A DNA stretch of 28,959 bases, taken from contig JBEKZL010000085.1 in assembly GCA_049509915.1 (NCBI GenBank), positions 1-28,959 of the forward strand. Direction: 5' to 3'. A program made the position numbers and the translations under genes. This DNA is from JBEKYD01 sp049509915 (GTDB lineage Bacteria > Acidobacteriota > Terriglobia > Bryobacterales > Bryobacteraceae). How positions within the stretch are numbered: the stretch's first letter is position 1; every line of letters starts with the position of its first letter. Under the pieces are notes generated by a model. The model was given only the letters and a program-made list of their open reading frames with translations. It had not been told where the DNA came from and searched no databases. Shown in pieces: positions 7,791 to 15,129 of the stretch.

Positions 7791-7825
7791 AGTTTCTCAA
7801 CGATAGGCCGGGAGGCCTGTCCCAC
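7735..7825. repeat. 91-bp palindromic element spanning the btuD-btuC junction
   Basis: Outer arms GGAGGACAGGCC (7735-7746) and GGCCTGTCCCAC (7814-7825) are inverted repeats with 10 of 12 positions paired. Inside are hairpins GACAGGCC-tcct-GGTCTGTC (7739-7758, one G-T pair) and GGCC-ggga-GGCC (7806-7817). The right end directly abuts the btuD stop codon. The btuC start and its first codons lie within the element. The 12-mer at the right end recurs exactly at 12251-12262. Confidence 0.7.
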
Positions 7826-8602
7826 TCATGCCTCCACCCATACCACCGCGCGCCCGTCGATACGGCCGGCGCGCACGTTCGGCTCATCGTAGATGCGGGC
7901 CAGCAGGGCGGTTTCAAGCACCCGGTCGGGCTCGTCCTCAGCCGCGACTTCGCCGCAGCGCAGCGCCAGCACGCGGTCGAATGTCGAGCCCACCAGCCCC
8001 AGGTCGTGGGTCACAAGGATGGCCGTGAGCCCCCGCTCGTCGCGCAACCGCGCCAGCGCGCGCACCAGGCCGGCGCGGTGTTTCAAATCGAGGGCGGCGG
8101 AGGGCTCGTCGAGCAACAAGAGGCGCGGCTCCTGCGCCAGGGCGCGCGCCAGCACCACCATCTGCCGTTCCCCGCCGGACAGATCGGTGACCCGCCGCGC
8201 GGCCAGGTGCGCGGCGCCGATGGCTTCCAGAGCCTCCAGCGCCTTGTCGCGATCCCGCCGGCCCTCGAAGCCAAAGGCCCCCAGATGCGGCGCGCGCCCG
8301 CTCAACACCACCTCCAGGGCGGCGAATGGAAACACCGGCAACGCGGCTTGCGGCACGTAGGCGATCTCACGGGCGCGCGCCCGCGCCGGCATCGCCGCCA
8401 GCGCCCGCCCGTCCAGGCGCATCTCACCCGCCAGCGGCCGCAGCAACCCCGCCATCATCCGCAGCAGCGTCGACTTGCCGCTGCCGTTGGCGCCAATCAC
8501 CGCCATCAACCGGCCTCGCTCCAGACCGAAACTAACGCCCCGCACGACCAGCGGACCCTGCCCGTAACGGTAGTCCAGGCCGCGAGTCTCAAACCACGCC
8601 AT
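7826..8602 (-). CDS. btuD: ABC transporter ATP-binding protein, cobalamin type (BtuD)
   Basis: The 258-residue ATPase powers the BtuC permease. Walker A is GANGSGKST (37-45), the Q-loop is YVPQ (82-85), the signature is LSGGE (141-145), Walker B is LLLLDEP (about 161-167) and the switch histidine is His199 in LVTHD. Overall order and length match the FecE/BtuD branch of importers. The ATG at 8600-8602 shares one base with the btuF stop (TGATG), which fixes the start and indicates translational coupling. A longer frame running up to 9250 is out-of-frame shadow sequence from btuF. The gene order is btuF-btuD-btuC, with the ATPase before the permease. Confidence 0.94.
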   Translation of the reverse strand: MAWFETRGLDYRYGQGPLVVRGVSFGLERGRLMAVIGANGSGKSTLLRMMAGLLRPLAGEMRLDGRALAAMPARARAREIAYVPQAALPVFPFAALEVVLSGRAPHLGAFGFEGRRDRDKALEALEAIGAAHLAARRVTDLSGGERQMVVLARALAQEPRLLLLDEPSAALDLKHRAGLVRALARLRDERGLTAILVTHDLGLVGSTFDRVLALRCGEVAAEDEPDRVLETALLARIYDEPNVRAGRIDGRAVVWVEA

Positions 8603-9600
8603 CAGCGCGCCTCCGGATGGATGGTGCGCGCAAATAGCTCGGCCGTGTTCACGACGCGCTGCGAGGCGTGCAGTACGAAGTCCTGGGAAAGGGCGTAGAC
8701 GCGCCCGTTGCGCACCGCCCGGAGTTGTGGCAGCGCCCTCCAGGCGTCGGTAGGATTGGCGGCGAAGCGTCCGTTTTCGCTGTGCACGAAATCCATTATG
8801 ATTTCCGGGTCGGCAGTCAGCAGGGTTTCCTGGCTCAATTTGGCGTAGCCGATGGGTACCGCGCCCAGCGCCATCTTTCCACCCGCGATGTCCACCGCTT
8901 CGGCCAGATAGGTGCCCCCCGTGGCAGCATACATGTCGCGCAGCGTGCCCGGCGTGCGGTCCACCACGATCTCGACCGTTGGCCGCCTCAGCCCCGCCGT
9001 CCTGCGGCGTACCGCCTCCAGGCCCGCGCGTGTCCGTTCGATCAGCTCCGCCGCCTGCTTTTCCACCCCCAGCGCTCGCCCCAGTTCGGTGGCCGCGGTA
9101 TAAATGTCCGCGATGGTCTTGCCCGGCAGCGCCAGCAGCGGCAGGCCCAGTTTGCGCAGGTTGCTCTCCACCAGCGGCGCCTGGTCGGCTTCGGTGACGA
9201 TGAGATCCGGACGGAGCGCCACGATTTTTTCCAGGCTGGGGTCCGTCCACCCTCCCACGTGGCCTATTTTGGCGACTTCCGGAGGGTAGGAATCGAAACC
9301 CGATACGCCCACTACGCGATCGAGCACGCCCAGCCCGTAGAGCAGTTCCGTATCGTTGGGCGATAGACAGACGATGCGCCTGGCCGGCCCGGCCGCGTAG
9401 GTTGGGGCCGCGAGCAGGAGCAACGACAGCAGCGCGCAGCAGCGTTGGTGGGGCAGACCCCCTGGTCTGCGCGGGTCCCCCCGGACCCGCTCTTCGCCCG
9501 AACAGTCAAACGCATGCCTCCTGCGACAGGCCGGCCAGGGGGCCAGCCGCGGACGAGGGCGTCCGCCCCACCTAAGTATCCCTGCTAGCAGCACCTTCAT
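8602..9600 (-). CDS. btuF: Cobalamin-binding substrate-binding protein BtuF, with an element insertion in its signal region
   Basis: From about residue 70 the protein is a normal periplasmic B12-binding protein: RRIVCLSPNDTELLYGLGVL, GHVGGWTDPSLEKIVALRPD LIVTE and a C-terminal VRNGRVYALSQDFVLHASQR. Just before it is a signal-peptide core, ALLSLLLLAAPTYAA. The ATG at 9598-9600 overlaps the cobU stop as ATGA and gives MKVLLAGIL. About 42 codons of Arg/Gly/Pro-rich sequence then separate this from the hydrophobic core. Those codons are exactly the four-hairpin palindromic element at 9447-9572. The insertion keeps the frame but would put a long basic stretch before the signal core. Either export tolerates this, or translation starts internally at a non-ATG codon. 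The annotated start is therefore uncertain; the mature domain is not. Confidence 0.88.
   Translation of the reverse strand: MKVLLAGILRWGGRPRPRLAPWPACRRRHAFDCSGEERVRGDPRRPGGLPHQRCCALLSLLLLAAPTYAAGPARRIVCLSPNDTELLYGLGVLDRVVGVSGFDSYPPEVAKIGHVGGWTDPSLEKIVALRPDLIVTEADQAPLVESNLRKLGLPLLALPGKTIADIYTAATELGRALGVEKQAAELIERTRAGLEAVRRRTAGLRRPTVEIVVDRTPGTLRDMYAATGGTYLAEAVDIAGGKMALGAVPIGYAKLSQETLLTADPEIIMDFVHSENGRFAANPTDAWRALPQLRAVRNGRVYALSQDFVLHASQRVVNTAELFARTIHPEAR
9447..9572. repeat. 126-bp four-hairpin element inserted in frame in btuF
   Basis: Perfect 8-bp terminal inverted repeats GGTGGGGC (9447-9454) and GCCCCACC (9565-9572) bound the element. Inside on the plus strand: GCAGACC-ccct-GGTCTGC (9453-9470), GCGGGTCC-cccc-GGACCCGC (9471-9490), an unpaired spacer of about 38 bases, GGCCGGCC-aggg-GGCCAGCC (9529-9548, one mismatch) and GCGGAC-gagggc-GTCCGC (9549-9566). 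The length is 42 codons, so btuF stays in frame. It encodes no protein of its own. Confidence 0.8.
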
Positions 9601-10157
9601 TTCAGCTTTACCGGCAAACCGGCCACCGCCAGCAGCACTTCGTCGGCATGCCGCGCGGCATGTTGATTCAGGGTCCCCTGCAGATCGCGAAACGCGCGCG
9701 CTACCGGCGATTCCGGCACGGTGGCCGAACCCACTTCGTTCGAAACCAGAATCACCTGCCGCCCGCCGCTCCGCGCGGCATTGGCGATGCGGTCGATCTC
9801 GGCCAATGCCGCGGCTTCGGTTTCCCCGGCCGGCGCCTGGCGATGTTCGAACATGAAATTGCTCAGCCAAATCGTCAGACAATCCACCAGCACCACGGCG
9901 GATTGCTGGGATGCCTGCTCGACGGCTTCGGCCAGCCGCAGCGGTGCTTCCACGGTCTGCCACTCCGCCGGCCGATCGCCCTGGTGCCTGGCAATGCGCG
10001 CATCGATCTCGGCATCGTCTCCGGCCCGCGCCGTGGCGATGTAGCACACCTTGCCATGGGAAACCTGGCTATGGAAGATATGTCCGGAGCCCGCCGCGCG
10101 CTCCCGAGCGAGCCGCGATTTGCCACTTCTCGCCCCGCCCAGAATGAGAGTCAGCAT
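9597..10157 (-). CDS. cobU: Adenosylcobinamide kinase / guanylyltransferase CobU (CobP)
   Basis: This bifunctional enzyme phosphorylates adenosylcobinamide and transfers GMP to it, making the AdoCbi-GDP used by CobS. The 186-residue protein starts with a Walker A loop, LILGGARSGKS (4-14). It then shows YIATARAGDDAEIDARIARH with the guanylylated-histidine region, VDCLTIWLSN, and SNEVGSATVPESPVARAFRD. One oddity is an extra stretch of roughly ten residues (SGHIFHSQVSHGK) between the P-loop helix and the YIATA strand, where most homologues are shorter as I recall them. cobU begins 6 bases after the cobT stop and overlaps btuF by four bases. Confidence 0.94.
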   Translation of the reverse strand: MLTLILGGARSGKSRLARERAAGSGHIFHSQVSHGKVCYIATARAGDDAEIDARIARHQGDRPAEWQTVEAPLRLAEAVEQASQQSAVVLVDCLTIWLSNFMFEHRQAPAGETEAAALAEIDRIANAARSGGRQVILVSNEVGSATVPESPVARAFRDLQGTLNQHAARHADEVLLAVAGLPVKLK

Positions 10158-10163
10158 ATCCGA

Positions 10164-11246
10164 TCATGGCACAGCGGGCGCGGCCGGCTGATTGGCCTGG
10201 CTCACCGCGGCCTCTTCGAAAGTGGCCACATCGCTAAGAAGCCGCGCGGCCGCCTCCACCAGACCCATGGCGAGCGTGGCGCCGGTGCCTTCGCCCAGCC
10301 GCATACCCAGGTCGAGCAGGGGCCGCTTGCCCAATTTCGCGAGCGCCGCGCGATGCCCCGGTTCCACGCTTTGATGGGCGGCAATCATGGCATCGGCCGA
10401 AGCCGGCGCCAGCGCCTGGGCGATCAATGCCGCCGCGGTGGAGATGAATCCATCGATCAGCACCGGCTTACGCCGCGCCGCCGCGCCCAGAATCAGGCCC
10501 GCCAGACCCGCGATCTCAAAACCGCCCACCCGCGCCAGCACGTCCAAGCCATCGTTCGGGTCGGGCCGGTTGACGGCCAGGGCGCGTTCCACTACCGCAA
10601 TTTTGTTGAGCCGCTGGGGCTCGTCGATGCCGGTGCCGGCGCCGGTCGCTTCCGCCGGGGAACAACCGCACAGGGCGGCGACGATGGCGCTTGAAGGGGT
10701 GGTATTGGCGATGCCCATCTCACCGGTGGCGAACAGGTCGGTGGTGCCCTCCAGATCGGCCGCGATACCGATGCCGGCTTCCAAAGCCTGAATCGCCTGT
10801 TCCCGCGTCATGGCTGGCCCTCGCGCGATATTGCCGGTTCCCGCCGCCACCCGCCGATGGAGCACCACCGCCGCCGCTTCCGCCGGGAGTTCCCCGGCCA
10901 CGCCCATATCCACCACCACCACGCGGGCGCCCACCACCCGCGCCATGGCGTTCGCCGCAGCGCCGCCGCGCACGAAGTTCAACACCATTTGCACGGTGAC
11001 TTCCGCCGGATACTTGCTGACGCCTTCCGCCGCCACGCCGTGGTCGCCGGCCATCACCACCACCGTTCGCCGCGCGGTGGGCGGGTGCGCCACGCCGGTG
11101 ATCCCGGCCAGGTCCTCGGCCAGATCCATCAGCCGTCCCAGCGCCCAATACGGCATGGTGAGCTCTTCCAGCCGGGAACGCGCGCGCCGCCGCGCTTCGT
11201 CATCCCGCGGCCGGATGGCGCGCAAAGTCTCCTCAAGTAATTTCAC
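10164..11246 (-). CDS. cobT: Nicotinate-nucleotide--dimethylbenzimidazole phosphoribosyltransferase CobT
   Basis: CobT activates the lower-ligand base by transferring phosphoribose from nicotinate mononucleotide, giving alpha-ribazole phosphate. The 360-residue sequence shows VVVMAGDHGVAAEGVSKYP near residue 65, GEMGIANTTPSSAIVAAL, TGAGTGID and LDLGMRLGEGTGA with the catalytic glutamate at about Glu319. It is the first gene of the operon cobT-cobU-btuF-btuD-btuC-cobS. The start is a GTG (11244-11246) without a clear ribosome binding site. The 86 bases upstream contain no B12-box-like sequence, so there is no visible cobalamin riboswitch. The short tail after the catalytic region (VSQANQPAAPAVP) is unremarkable. 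Confidence 0.95.
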   Translation of the reverse strand: MKLLEETLRAIRPRDDEARRRARSRLEELTMPYWALGRLMDLAEDLAGITGVAHPPTARRTVVVMAGDHGVAAEGVSKYPAEVTVQMVLNFVRGGAAANAMARVVGARVVVVDMGVAGELPAEAAAVVLHRRVAAGTGNIARGPAMTREQAIQALEAGIGIAADLEGTTDLFATGEMGIANTTPSSAIVAALCGCSPAEATGAGTGIDEPQRLNKIAVVERALAVNRPDPNDGLDVLARVGGFEIAGLAGLILGAAARRKPVLIDGFISTAAALIAQALAPASADAMIAAHQSVEPGHRAALAKLGKRPLLDLGMRLGEGTGATLAMGLVEAAARLLSDVATFEEAAVSQANQPAAPAVP

Positions 11247-11332
11247 AACGAATATGAAAACACATTGCAGGGGGCGGGCTGGGGAGCCGTTGCCGCCGCC
11301 GAGGTCGTACGCACCTCTGTGAGTGCGCTAGC

Positions 11333-11755
11333 ATGGGGGGCGTGAACCGGAAGGACCTGCAACTCCTCGCCCGCACCAGGCTCGCGGAGGCAAAAGCGTT
11401 AATGGGTGCCGGCTTTCCAGACGGCGCTTATTACCTGGCAGGCTAGGCGGCCGAGTGTGCCTTGAAGGCGTGCATCGCAAGGGGAACCGAGCGTCACGAC
11501 TTCCCCGATAAGAAGAGCGTGGACGCAAGTTACACGCACAATTTGAAAGACCTTGTCAAAGTCGCCAACCTAGAGATGGCGCGTCGGCAAGAGGCGGGCA
11601 GCGATCCGGTCTTTGGCAGGTATTGGGATCTAGTGCAGCAATGGTCGGAGCAGAGCCGCTACCGGAGGCACAGTTCAGGACTGGCACAGGCGCTCGTGGA
11701 GGCGGTCGGCGACCGGAAACATGGAGTGATTGCTTGGATAAGACGGCATTGGTAG
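11333..11755 (+). pseudogene. HEPN-domain protein interrupted by an in-frame TAG
   Basis: Read through, the frame gives about 140 residues: MGGVNRKDLQLLARTRLAEA, then YYLAG-stop-AAECALKACIARG, then a conserved FPDKKSV..YTHNLKDLVKVA stretch and a WSEQSRYRR end. This is the HEPN fold, and relatives read YYLAGYAAECALKA at the interruption. The stop TAG (11444-11446) therefore most likely replaced a Tyr codon (TAC or TAT) by a single base change. Reinitiation at TTG 11462 could make the C-terminal 97 residues, but the first helix would be lost. An R-x4-H arrangement (RGTERH) is present, but not where the RNase motif of HEPN toxins normally sits. The partner gene overlaps its 3' end and carries its own stop. 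Confidence 0.7.
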
Positions 11756-12117
11756 CAGCGGATTTTGCGGCCGGAGCGGAGTTGGTCCAGGCGCTGGACC
11801 GCTCGACCCTATCGATCAGCGTAGTGCTATGGGTCTACTTGTCGGAGTACGAAGACTGGTGATTTGCGCTCGCATCGCGCCGGCTGGACTCAGCCGCGCC
11901 CGCGGAAGCTTATGGTCTGGTCCATGACGCGCTCGCGGCGGCGGGGATATCCGCGGATCGAACTCCCACGCTGCTTATTATGAGGATGTCTGATCCGTTC
12001 ATCCGCGCACTTCGCCGGATCTTAGCGAAAGCAAAGAGCGTCGAAGGCATGCGTTTGGGCGGCCAGCTCATCGGCGATCGATTTGTCGAGGACGCACTCG
12101 TGTACCGCATTCGCTAG
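11734..12117 (+). pseudogene. Partner protein of the HEPN gene, interrupted by an in-frame TGA
   Basis: Starting at TTG 11734, which overlaps the HEPN stop by 22 bases, the frame reads LDKTALVAADFAAGAELVQA, then VLWVYLSEYEDW and a TGA (11860-11862). It continues FALASRRLDSAAPAEAYGLV and ends GDRFVEDALVYRIR at a TAG (12115-12117), 127 codons in all. The conserved flow EDW-x-FALASRRLD suggests that the TGA replaced a CGA arginine codon. I recall similar proteins beside HEPN genes in other soil bacteria but know of no assigned function. Two neighbours each with one nonsense codon points to an inactivated module, or to local sequence error. Confidence 0.6.
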
Positions 12118-12268
12118 GCACGAGCGTTGGCCTGGCCACGCGCGATGTTGACGGTTCCCGTAGGGCAGCCAGTCGTGGCCGCAGTCGCCTTTAAGGCGGC
12201 TCTTCCCATCGCGCGCCTGCCCGCCCCATTTCACGGACACTACATCATCAGGCCTGTCCCACCGATGC
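12118..12268. other. Convergent intergenic region with hairpin and repeat fragment
   Basis: Between the HEPN-partner stop and the fucosidase stop there is a short hairpin CGCCTT-t-AAGGCG (12186-12198) without a T-tract. There is also a fragment GGCCTGTCCCAC (12251-12262), identical to the right end of the element at 7735-7825. The second half of that element is not found here, so this looks like a solo end or a decayed copy. Confidence 0.45.
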
Positions 12269-13567
12269 CTAAACTCCCACCCCCAGCCGCGGCCGCTCTT
12301 TGCGGATCTGGTCCATGTCCTGGTGCGGCTCGCCGTCGCAATCGATGGCGATGGTGGTCACAGGATCGTCGGGCGCGTTCTCCGGCAGGCCGGTGAAGCG
12401 CACGCGGAATCTCTCCTGCTCGAATTTCACCGGTTTGCCGGACGCCACCAGACGCGCCGCTTTCACCTGGCTTGTCAGGCCGCCCAGCGCCACCGTGGAA
12501 CCCGGCCAGTAGTGAACGTGCATGTACAGCGTATTCCCCTTCCGCGAAAACGTGGCAAACTCGGAGCGGCCGGGCTGGCAGGTCTCCGACTGGTAGATGG
12601 TTTCGCCGTTCTTCTCCATCCACTTTCCCACCGCGGTCAAAACCCGCACGGACTCCTCCGGAATCGACCCGTCCGCCTTGGGCCCGATATTCAGCAGGTA
12701 ATTGCCGGTATCGCGGGCGCAGGCGACCAGGTTGCGCACGATGGTCTTGGGCGATTTCCAGTTGTCGTCGGCGCGCTGATAGCCCCAGCTATCGTTCATC
12801 GTCATGCAGGATTCCCAGGCGCCCCTGGCGGCCTGAATGTGCTGCTCGGGAGTGGCGAAATCGCCGTCCAGAGCGTTGCGGTTGTTGACGATGATCTCGG
12901 GCTGCAGCTCGAACACCATCTTGTTCATCTTCTCCGATTCCCAGGCGGCGGCATCGAGCGGCCAGGACACGTCGTACCACAGCACGTCGATCTTGCCGTA
13001 GTTGGTCATCAGCTCGTGAACCAGCCCGTGGGTGTAATCGACGAAGCGGCGCCGGGCGGCCTCGTCGGTGACGCAGCGGGCGCCGTCGGGATGGTGCCAG
13101 TCCATCAGCGAGTAATAGAATCCCACCCTCATTCCCTCGGCGCGCGCAGCCTCGACGTACTCCGCCACCAGGTCGCGGCCGGGGCCTTGCTGGGCGGCGT
13201 TGTAGTTGGTCAGCTTGGTCGCGAAGTTGCAGAAGCCTTCATGGTGCTTGGTGGTCATCACCATGTACTTCTGGCCGGCCGCCTTGGCCAGTTTGGCCCA
13301 GTCGCGCGCGGCGTGCGGTTTGGGCCGGAATTGCTTGGCGTAAGCCTGGTACTCCGCCACCGGGATGCCTTCCTGTTCCATCGCCCATTCGTGCCGGCCG
13401 ATCACGCTGTACAGGCCCCAGTGAATAAACATGCCGAAACGCGCCTCGTGCCACCACTTCATGCGGCGGGCACGGTCCTCGTCGCCGCCGGCGGCCGACG
13501 CCGTGCGTAGGGCCGCGGTAGCCGCAGCCGCGGCCGTCATCCATTCCAGGTAATCTCGTCGCGTCAT
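12269..13567 (-). CDS. Secreted alpha-L-fucosidase, GH29 family
   Basis: The enzyme removes terminal alpha-L-fucose from glycans. The start at 13567 gives a Tat-like leader (TRRDYLEWMTAAAAATAAL) and follows a GGAG about nine bases upstream; a longer frame to 13597 is less likely. GH29 hallmarks follow: WWHEARFGMFIHWGLYSV, the active-site KYMVMTTKHHEGFC, GFYYSLMDWHHPDG, and DVLWYDVSWP with the nucleophile aspartate (about Asp199 from the chosen start). A C-terminal beta domain (LYMHVHYWPGSTVALGG) completes the 432 residues. It probably acts in the periplasm or outside the cell. The GH95 fucosidase at 22115 is an unrelated enzyme with overlapping substrates. Confidence 0.93.
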   Translation of the reverse strand: MTRRDYLEWMTAAAAATAALRTASAAGGDEDRARRMKWWHEARFGMFIHWGLYSVIGRHEWAMEQEGIPVAEYQAYAKQFRPKPHAARDWAKLAKAAGQKYMVMTTKHHEGFCNFATKLTNYNAAQQGPGRDLVAEYVEAARAEGMRVGFYYSLMDWHHPDGARCVTDEAARRRFVDYTHGLVHELMTNYGKIDVLWYDVSWPLDAAAWESEKMNKMVFELQPEIIVNNRNALDGDFATPEQHIQAARGAWESCMTMNDSWGYQRADDNWKSPKTIVRNLVACARDTGNYLLNIGPKADGSIPEESVRVLTAVGKWMEKNGETIYQSETCQPGRSEFATFSRKGNTLYMHVHYWPGSTVALGGLTSQVKAARLVASGKPVKFEQERFRVRFTGLPENAPDDPVTTIAIDCDGEPHQDMDQIRKERPRLGVGV

Positions 13568-13634
13568 AGGGGGAAACTCCAGCAGGCAGAATAGCACGAT
13601 GAGTTATCGACAAAGGTAACGAGTGTTGGCCCGA

Positions 13635-13687
13635 GGTGGGGCAGGCCAATAGCCTGCCCTCTTCCGCGTTCGGCGTAGCGGACGCGG
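13635..13687. repeat. Palindromic element end with two hairpins (GGTGGGGC type)
   Basis: It begins with the same 8-mer GGTGGGGC (13635-13642) as the btuF element. It has a perfect hairpin GGGCAGGC-caata-GCCTGCCC (13639-13659) and a second one, CCGCGTTCG-gcgtag-CGGACGCGG (13664-13687, one G-T pair). The opposite end GCCCCACC is not found nearby. It lies between the fucosidase start and the nucleotidyltransferase stop. On the minus strand the same stretch also reads GRQVRYIKVEANA (13690-13735), a possible scrap of a discoidin-type domain. Confidence 0.6.
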
Positions 13688-13737
13688 CGTTGGCCTCCAC
13701 TTTGATGTAGCGCACCTGGCGGCCCGAGGGCGAGGCC

Positions 13738-14190
13738 TTACCCGGGCAGGTTCTCAAGATCCGCCAGGTCCTTCGCCCGTCCGCTGGCGGTTTTGTTTTG
13801 GCGCAGGCGCGCCAGACTGATCACCGGAACCGCCGTGTCCTCAATCTGGATGGTCGCCCTTTCGGCGTAGCACGATTCGAACTCGACTCCGGAAATGGAA
13901 GTGAGGATCTCGATCCGAATGGGCGGAACCCCCATGCGGACCACGTTATTCGGCGTGAGAAACAGATCGGGGGACAAGCCTGCCGCCGCGAATCCGAACT
14001 GGCGGAGCGAGCGATCGATTCGGGCCGCGTTTTCCGGACTCATGTTGACCCAAATATCGAGATCGTTGGTGGCCCGGATATGACCGTACATACTGACCGC
14101 GTACCCGCCGATCAGCAGGTATTCAATCCCGTTCGAGTTGAGCAACTTCAAGAATTCTTTGAAGTCCCTCGCCAGCGCTGGTATAGCCAT
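13738..14190 (-). CDS. Nucleotidyltransferase-fold protein (MNT/AbiEii-like)
   Basis: From the ATG at 14190 the protein is 150 residues: DFKEFLKLLNSNGIEYLLIG, then GYAVSMYGHIRATNDLDIWV, a VPPIRIEILTSISG strand and the C-terminal VPVISLARLRQNKTASGRAK DLADLENLP. The GG...DxD pattern (LIGGYA with NDLDIW) and the closing KTASGRAKDLADLE motif match small nucleotidyltransferases of toxin-antitoxin or phage-defence type modules. The transferred nucleotide and target are unknown. A start at 14214 is possible but adds a poorly conserved MNCCEGPS. Its 5' end overlaps the upstream small gene by about 68 bases, so the two are surely co-translated. The role in a two-gene module is inferred. Confidence 0.8.
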   Translation of the reverse strand: MAIPALARDFKEFLKLLNSNGIEYLLIGGYAVSMYGHIRATNDLDIWVNMSPENAARIDRSLRQFGFAAAGLSPDLFLTPNNVVRMGVPPIRIEILTSISGVEFESCYAERATIQIEDTAVPVISLARLRQNKTASGRAKDLADLENLPG

Positions 14191-14350
14191 AGAAGGTCCT
14201 TCGCAGCAGTTCAAGCGCCCGCAGCCGTTCTTCGACCGGACGGGACAACCAATAGTCGAGCGAGTCGTCCGGATCGGTCAGCCGCGCGACGGAAAACTGC
14301 GTGCGATCCATCTGGAAGTCGTCGGCCGGCTCCTCGGGTGAGATAGCCAT
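14123..14350 (-). CDS. Small partner protein of the nucleotidyltransferase
   Basis: The 75-residue product contains FSVARLTDPDDSLDYWLSRP, then VEERLRALELLRRTFYGY and an RILEVAQLE end. This pattern (a YWLS..P.EER..ALE..R...YGY core) recurs in small proteins placed just before nucleotidyltransferase genes. The start may be ATG 14350 or the ATG at about 14311 (MDRTQFSVARL), which fits the family better; neither has a strong ribosome binding site. The 3' end overlaps the nucleotidyltransferase start in another frame. It may serve as antitoxin or chaperone-like partner; that is inference only. Confidence 0.7.
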   Translation of the reverse strand: MAISPEEPADDFQMDRTQFSVARLTDPDDSLDYWLSRPVEERLRALELLRRTFYGYTSAGEGLQRILEVAQLERD

Positions 14351-14394
14351 TTATCCAGCTTACCGCCGAATCGGGGCGTCGCCGTCGTTCCCGC

Positions 14395-15114
14395 TCAAGC
14401 CAGAAATGCGTTCCACACCACTGCCAGCCCCGCCACAGCGGCGGTTTCGGTGCGCAGGATGCCGGCACCCAATCCGGCCGCGAGCCAACCCGCCTGGCGG
14501 GCCAGTTCGCGCTCGGTATCCGTCCAGCCCCCCTCCGGGCCGACTGCCAGCGAGACTCGCGCAGGCGCCGGCTGCGAACGGTCGAGTATGGAAAGAAGCG
14601 CCGGCGCGCCAGCCTCGTCCAGAAAGTAACGCGCGCCGGCGGCGTCTTCGAAAGCCTGCGCCAGCTTAAGGGCATCGGCAATCTCCGGCAGGCGCAGGCG
14701 GCGGGATTGCTGGCTGGCCTCGCGGGCAATGCGGCGCCAGCGCTCGGCGCGCTTGCCGGAAGCTTCGAACAGGCCTTTGTCGGTGCGCGCCGCTTCCACC
14801 GGCTGAATGCGCTCCACACCGAGTTCGGTGGCCTTTTCCACCATCCATTCGAAGCGGTCGAATTTGAACAGTGCCGCAGCCAGCGTGATGCGCACCGGGG
14901 GAGCCGGATCGGCCAGAGGTGACAAGGCGCGGAATACCACCCGTTCGCCGCGGGCTTCGGCTACTTCCGCCAGCCATGCGGCCGAGTTGTCCGAGATTTC
15001 AAACTGCCGGCCCGCTTCGACACGCAGCACCCGAGTGAGATGGCGGGCTTCCTCGCCATGCAATTCGGCCAGGCCCCCGCGAATCTTCTCGACGAAAAAA
15101 CGGCGGCGGGACAT
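14395..15114 (-). CDS. rsmE: 16S rRNA (uracil-1498-N3)-methyltransferase RsmE
   Basis: RsmE methylates N3 of U1498 in 16S rRNA using SAM. The 239 residues show an N-terminal PUA-like domain (RRRFFVEKI..LHGEEARHLTRVLRVEAG) and a SPOUT-type knotted methyltransferase domain. The latter has ALFKFDRFEWMVEKATELGV, EASQQSRRLRLPEI, the SAM loop VGPEGGWTDTE and the knot LRTETAAVAGLAVVW. The length is typical. The start is the ATG at 15112-15114. It lies downstream of lipA, separated by a 70-bp inverted repeat, and may be read from the same transcript or from its own weak promoter. Confidence 0.95.
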   Translation of the reverse strand: MSRRRFFVEKIRGGLAELHGEEARHLTRVLRVEAGRQFEISDNSAAWLAEVAEARGERVVFRALSPLADPAPPVRITLAAALFKFDRFEWMVEKATELGVERIQPVEAARTDKGLFEASGKRAERWRRIAREASQQSRRLRLPEIADALKLAQAFEDAAGARYFLDEAGAPALLSILDRSQPAPARVSLAVGPEGGWTDTERELARQAGWLAAGLGAGILRTETAAVAGLAVVWNAFLA

Positions 15115-15129
15115 GGTTAGTTTGGGGAA

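Noticed and set aside
7826..9250. 474-codon minus-strand frame
   Set aside because: Its first part is out-of-frame btuF; only btuD from 8602 is real.
8602..10047. Long upstream extension of btuF to 10047
   Set aside because: The added part is out-of-frame cobU sequence; the ATG at 9600 overlaps the cobU stop.
11247..11332. Cobalamin riboswitch upstream of cobT
   Set aside because: The gap is too short and shows no GCCACTG-like B12 box.
11444..11446. TAG in the HEPN gene as a pyrrolysine or other recoded codon
   Set aside because: No recoding machinery or signal is seen, and the neighbouring gene has a different stop codon, so plain nonsense changes are simpler.
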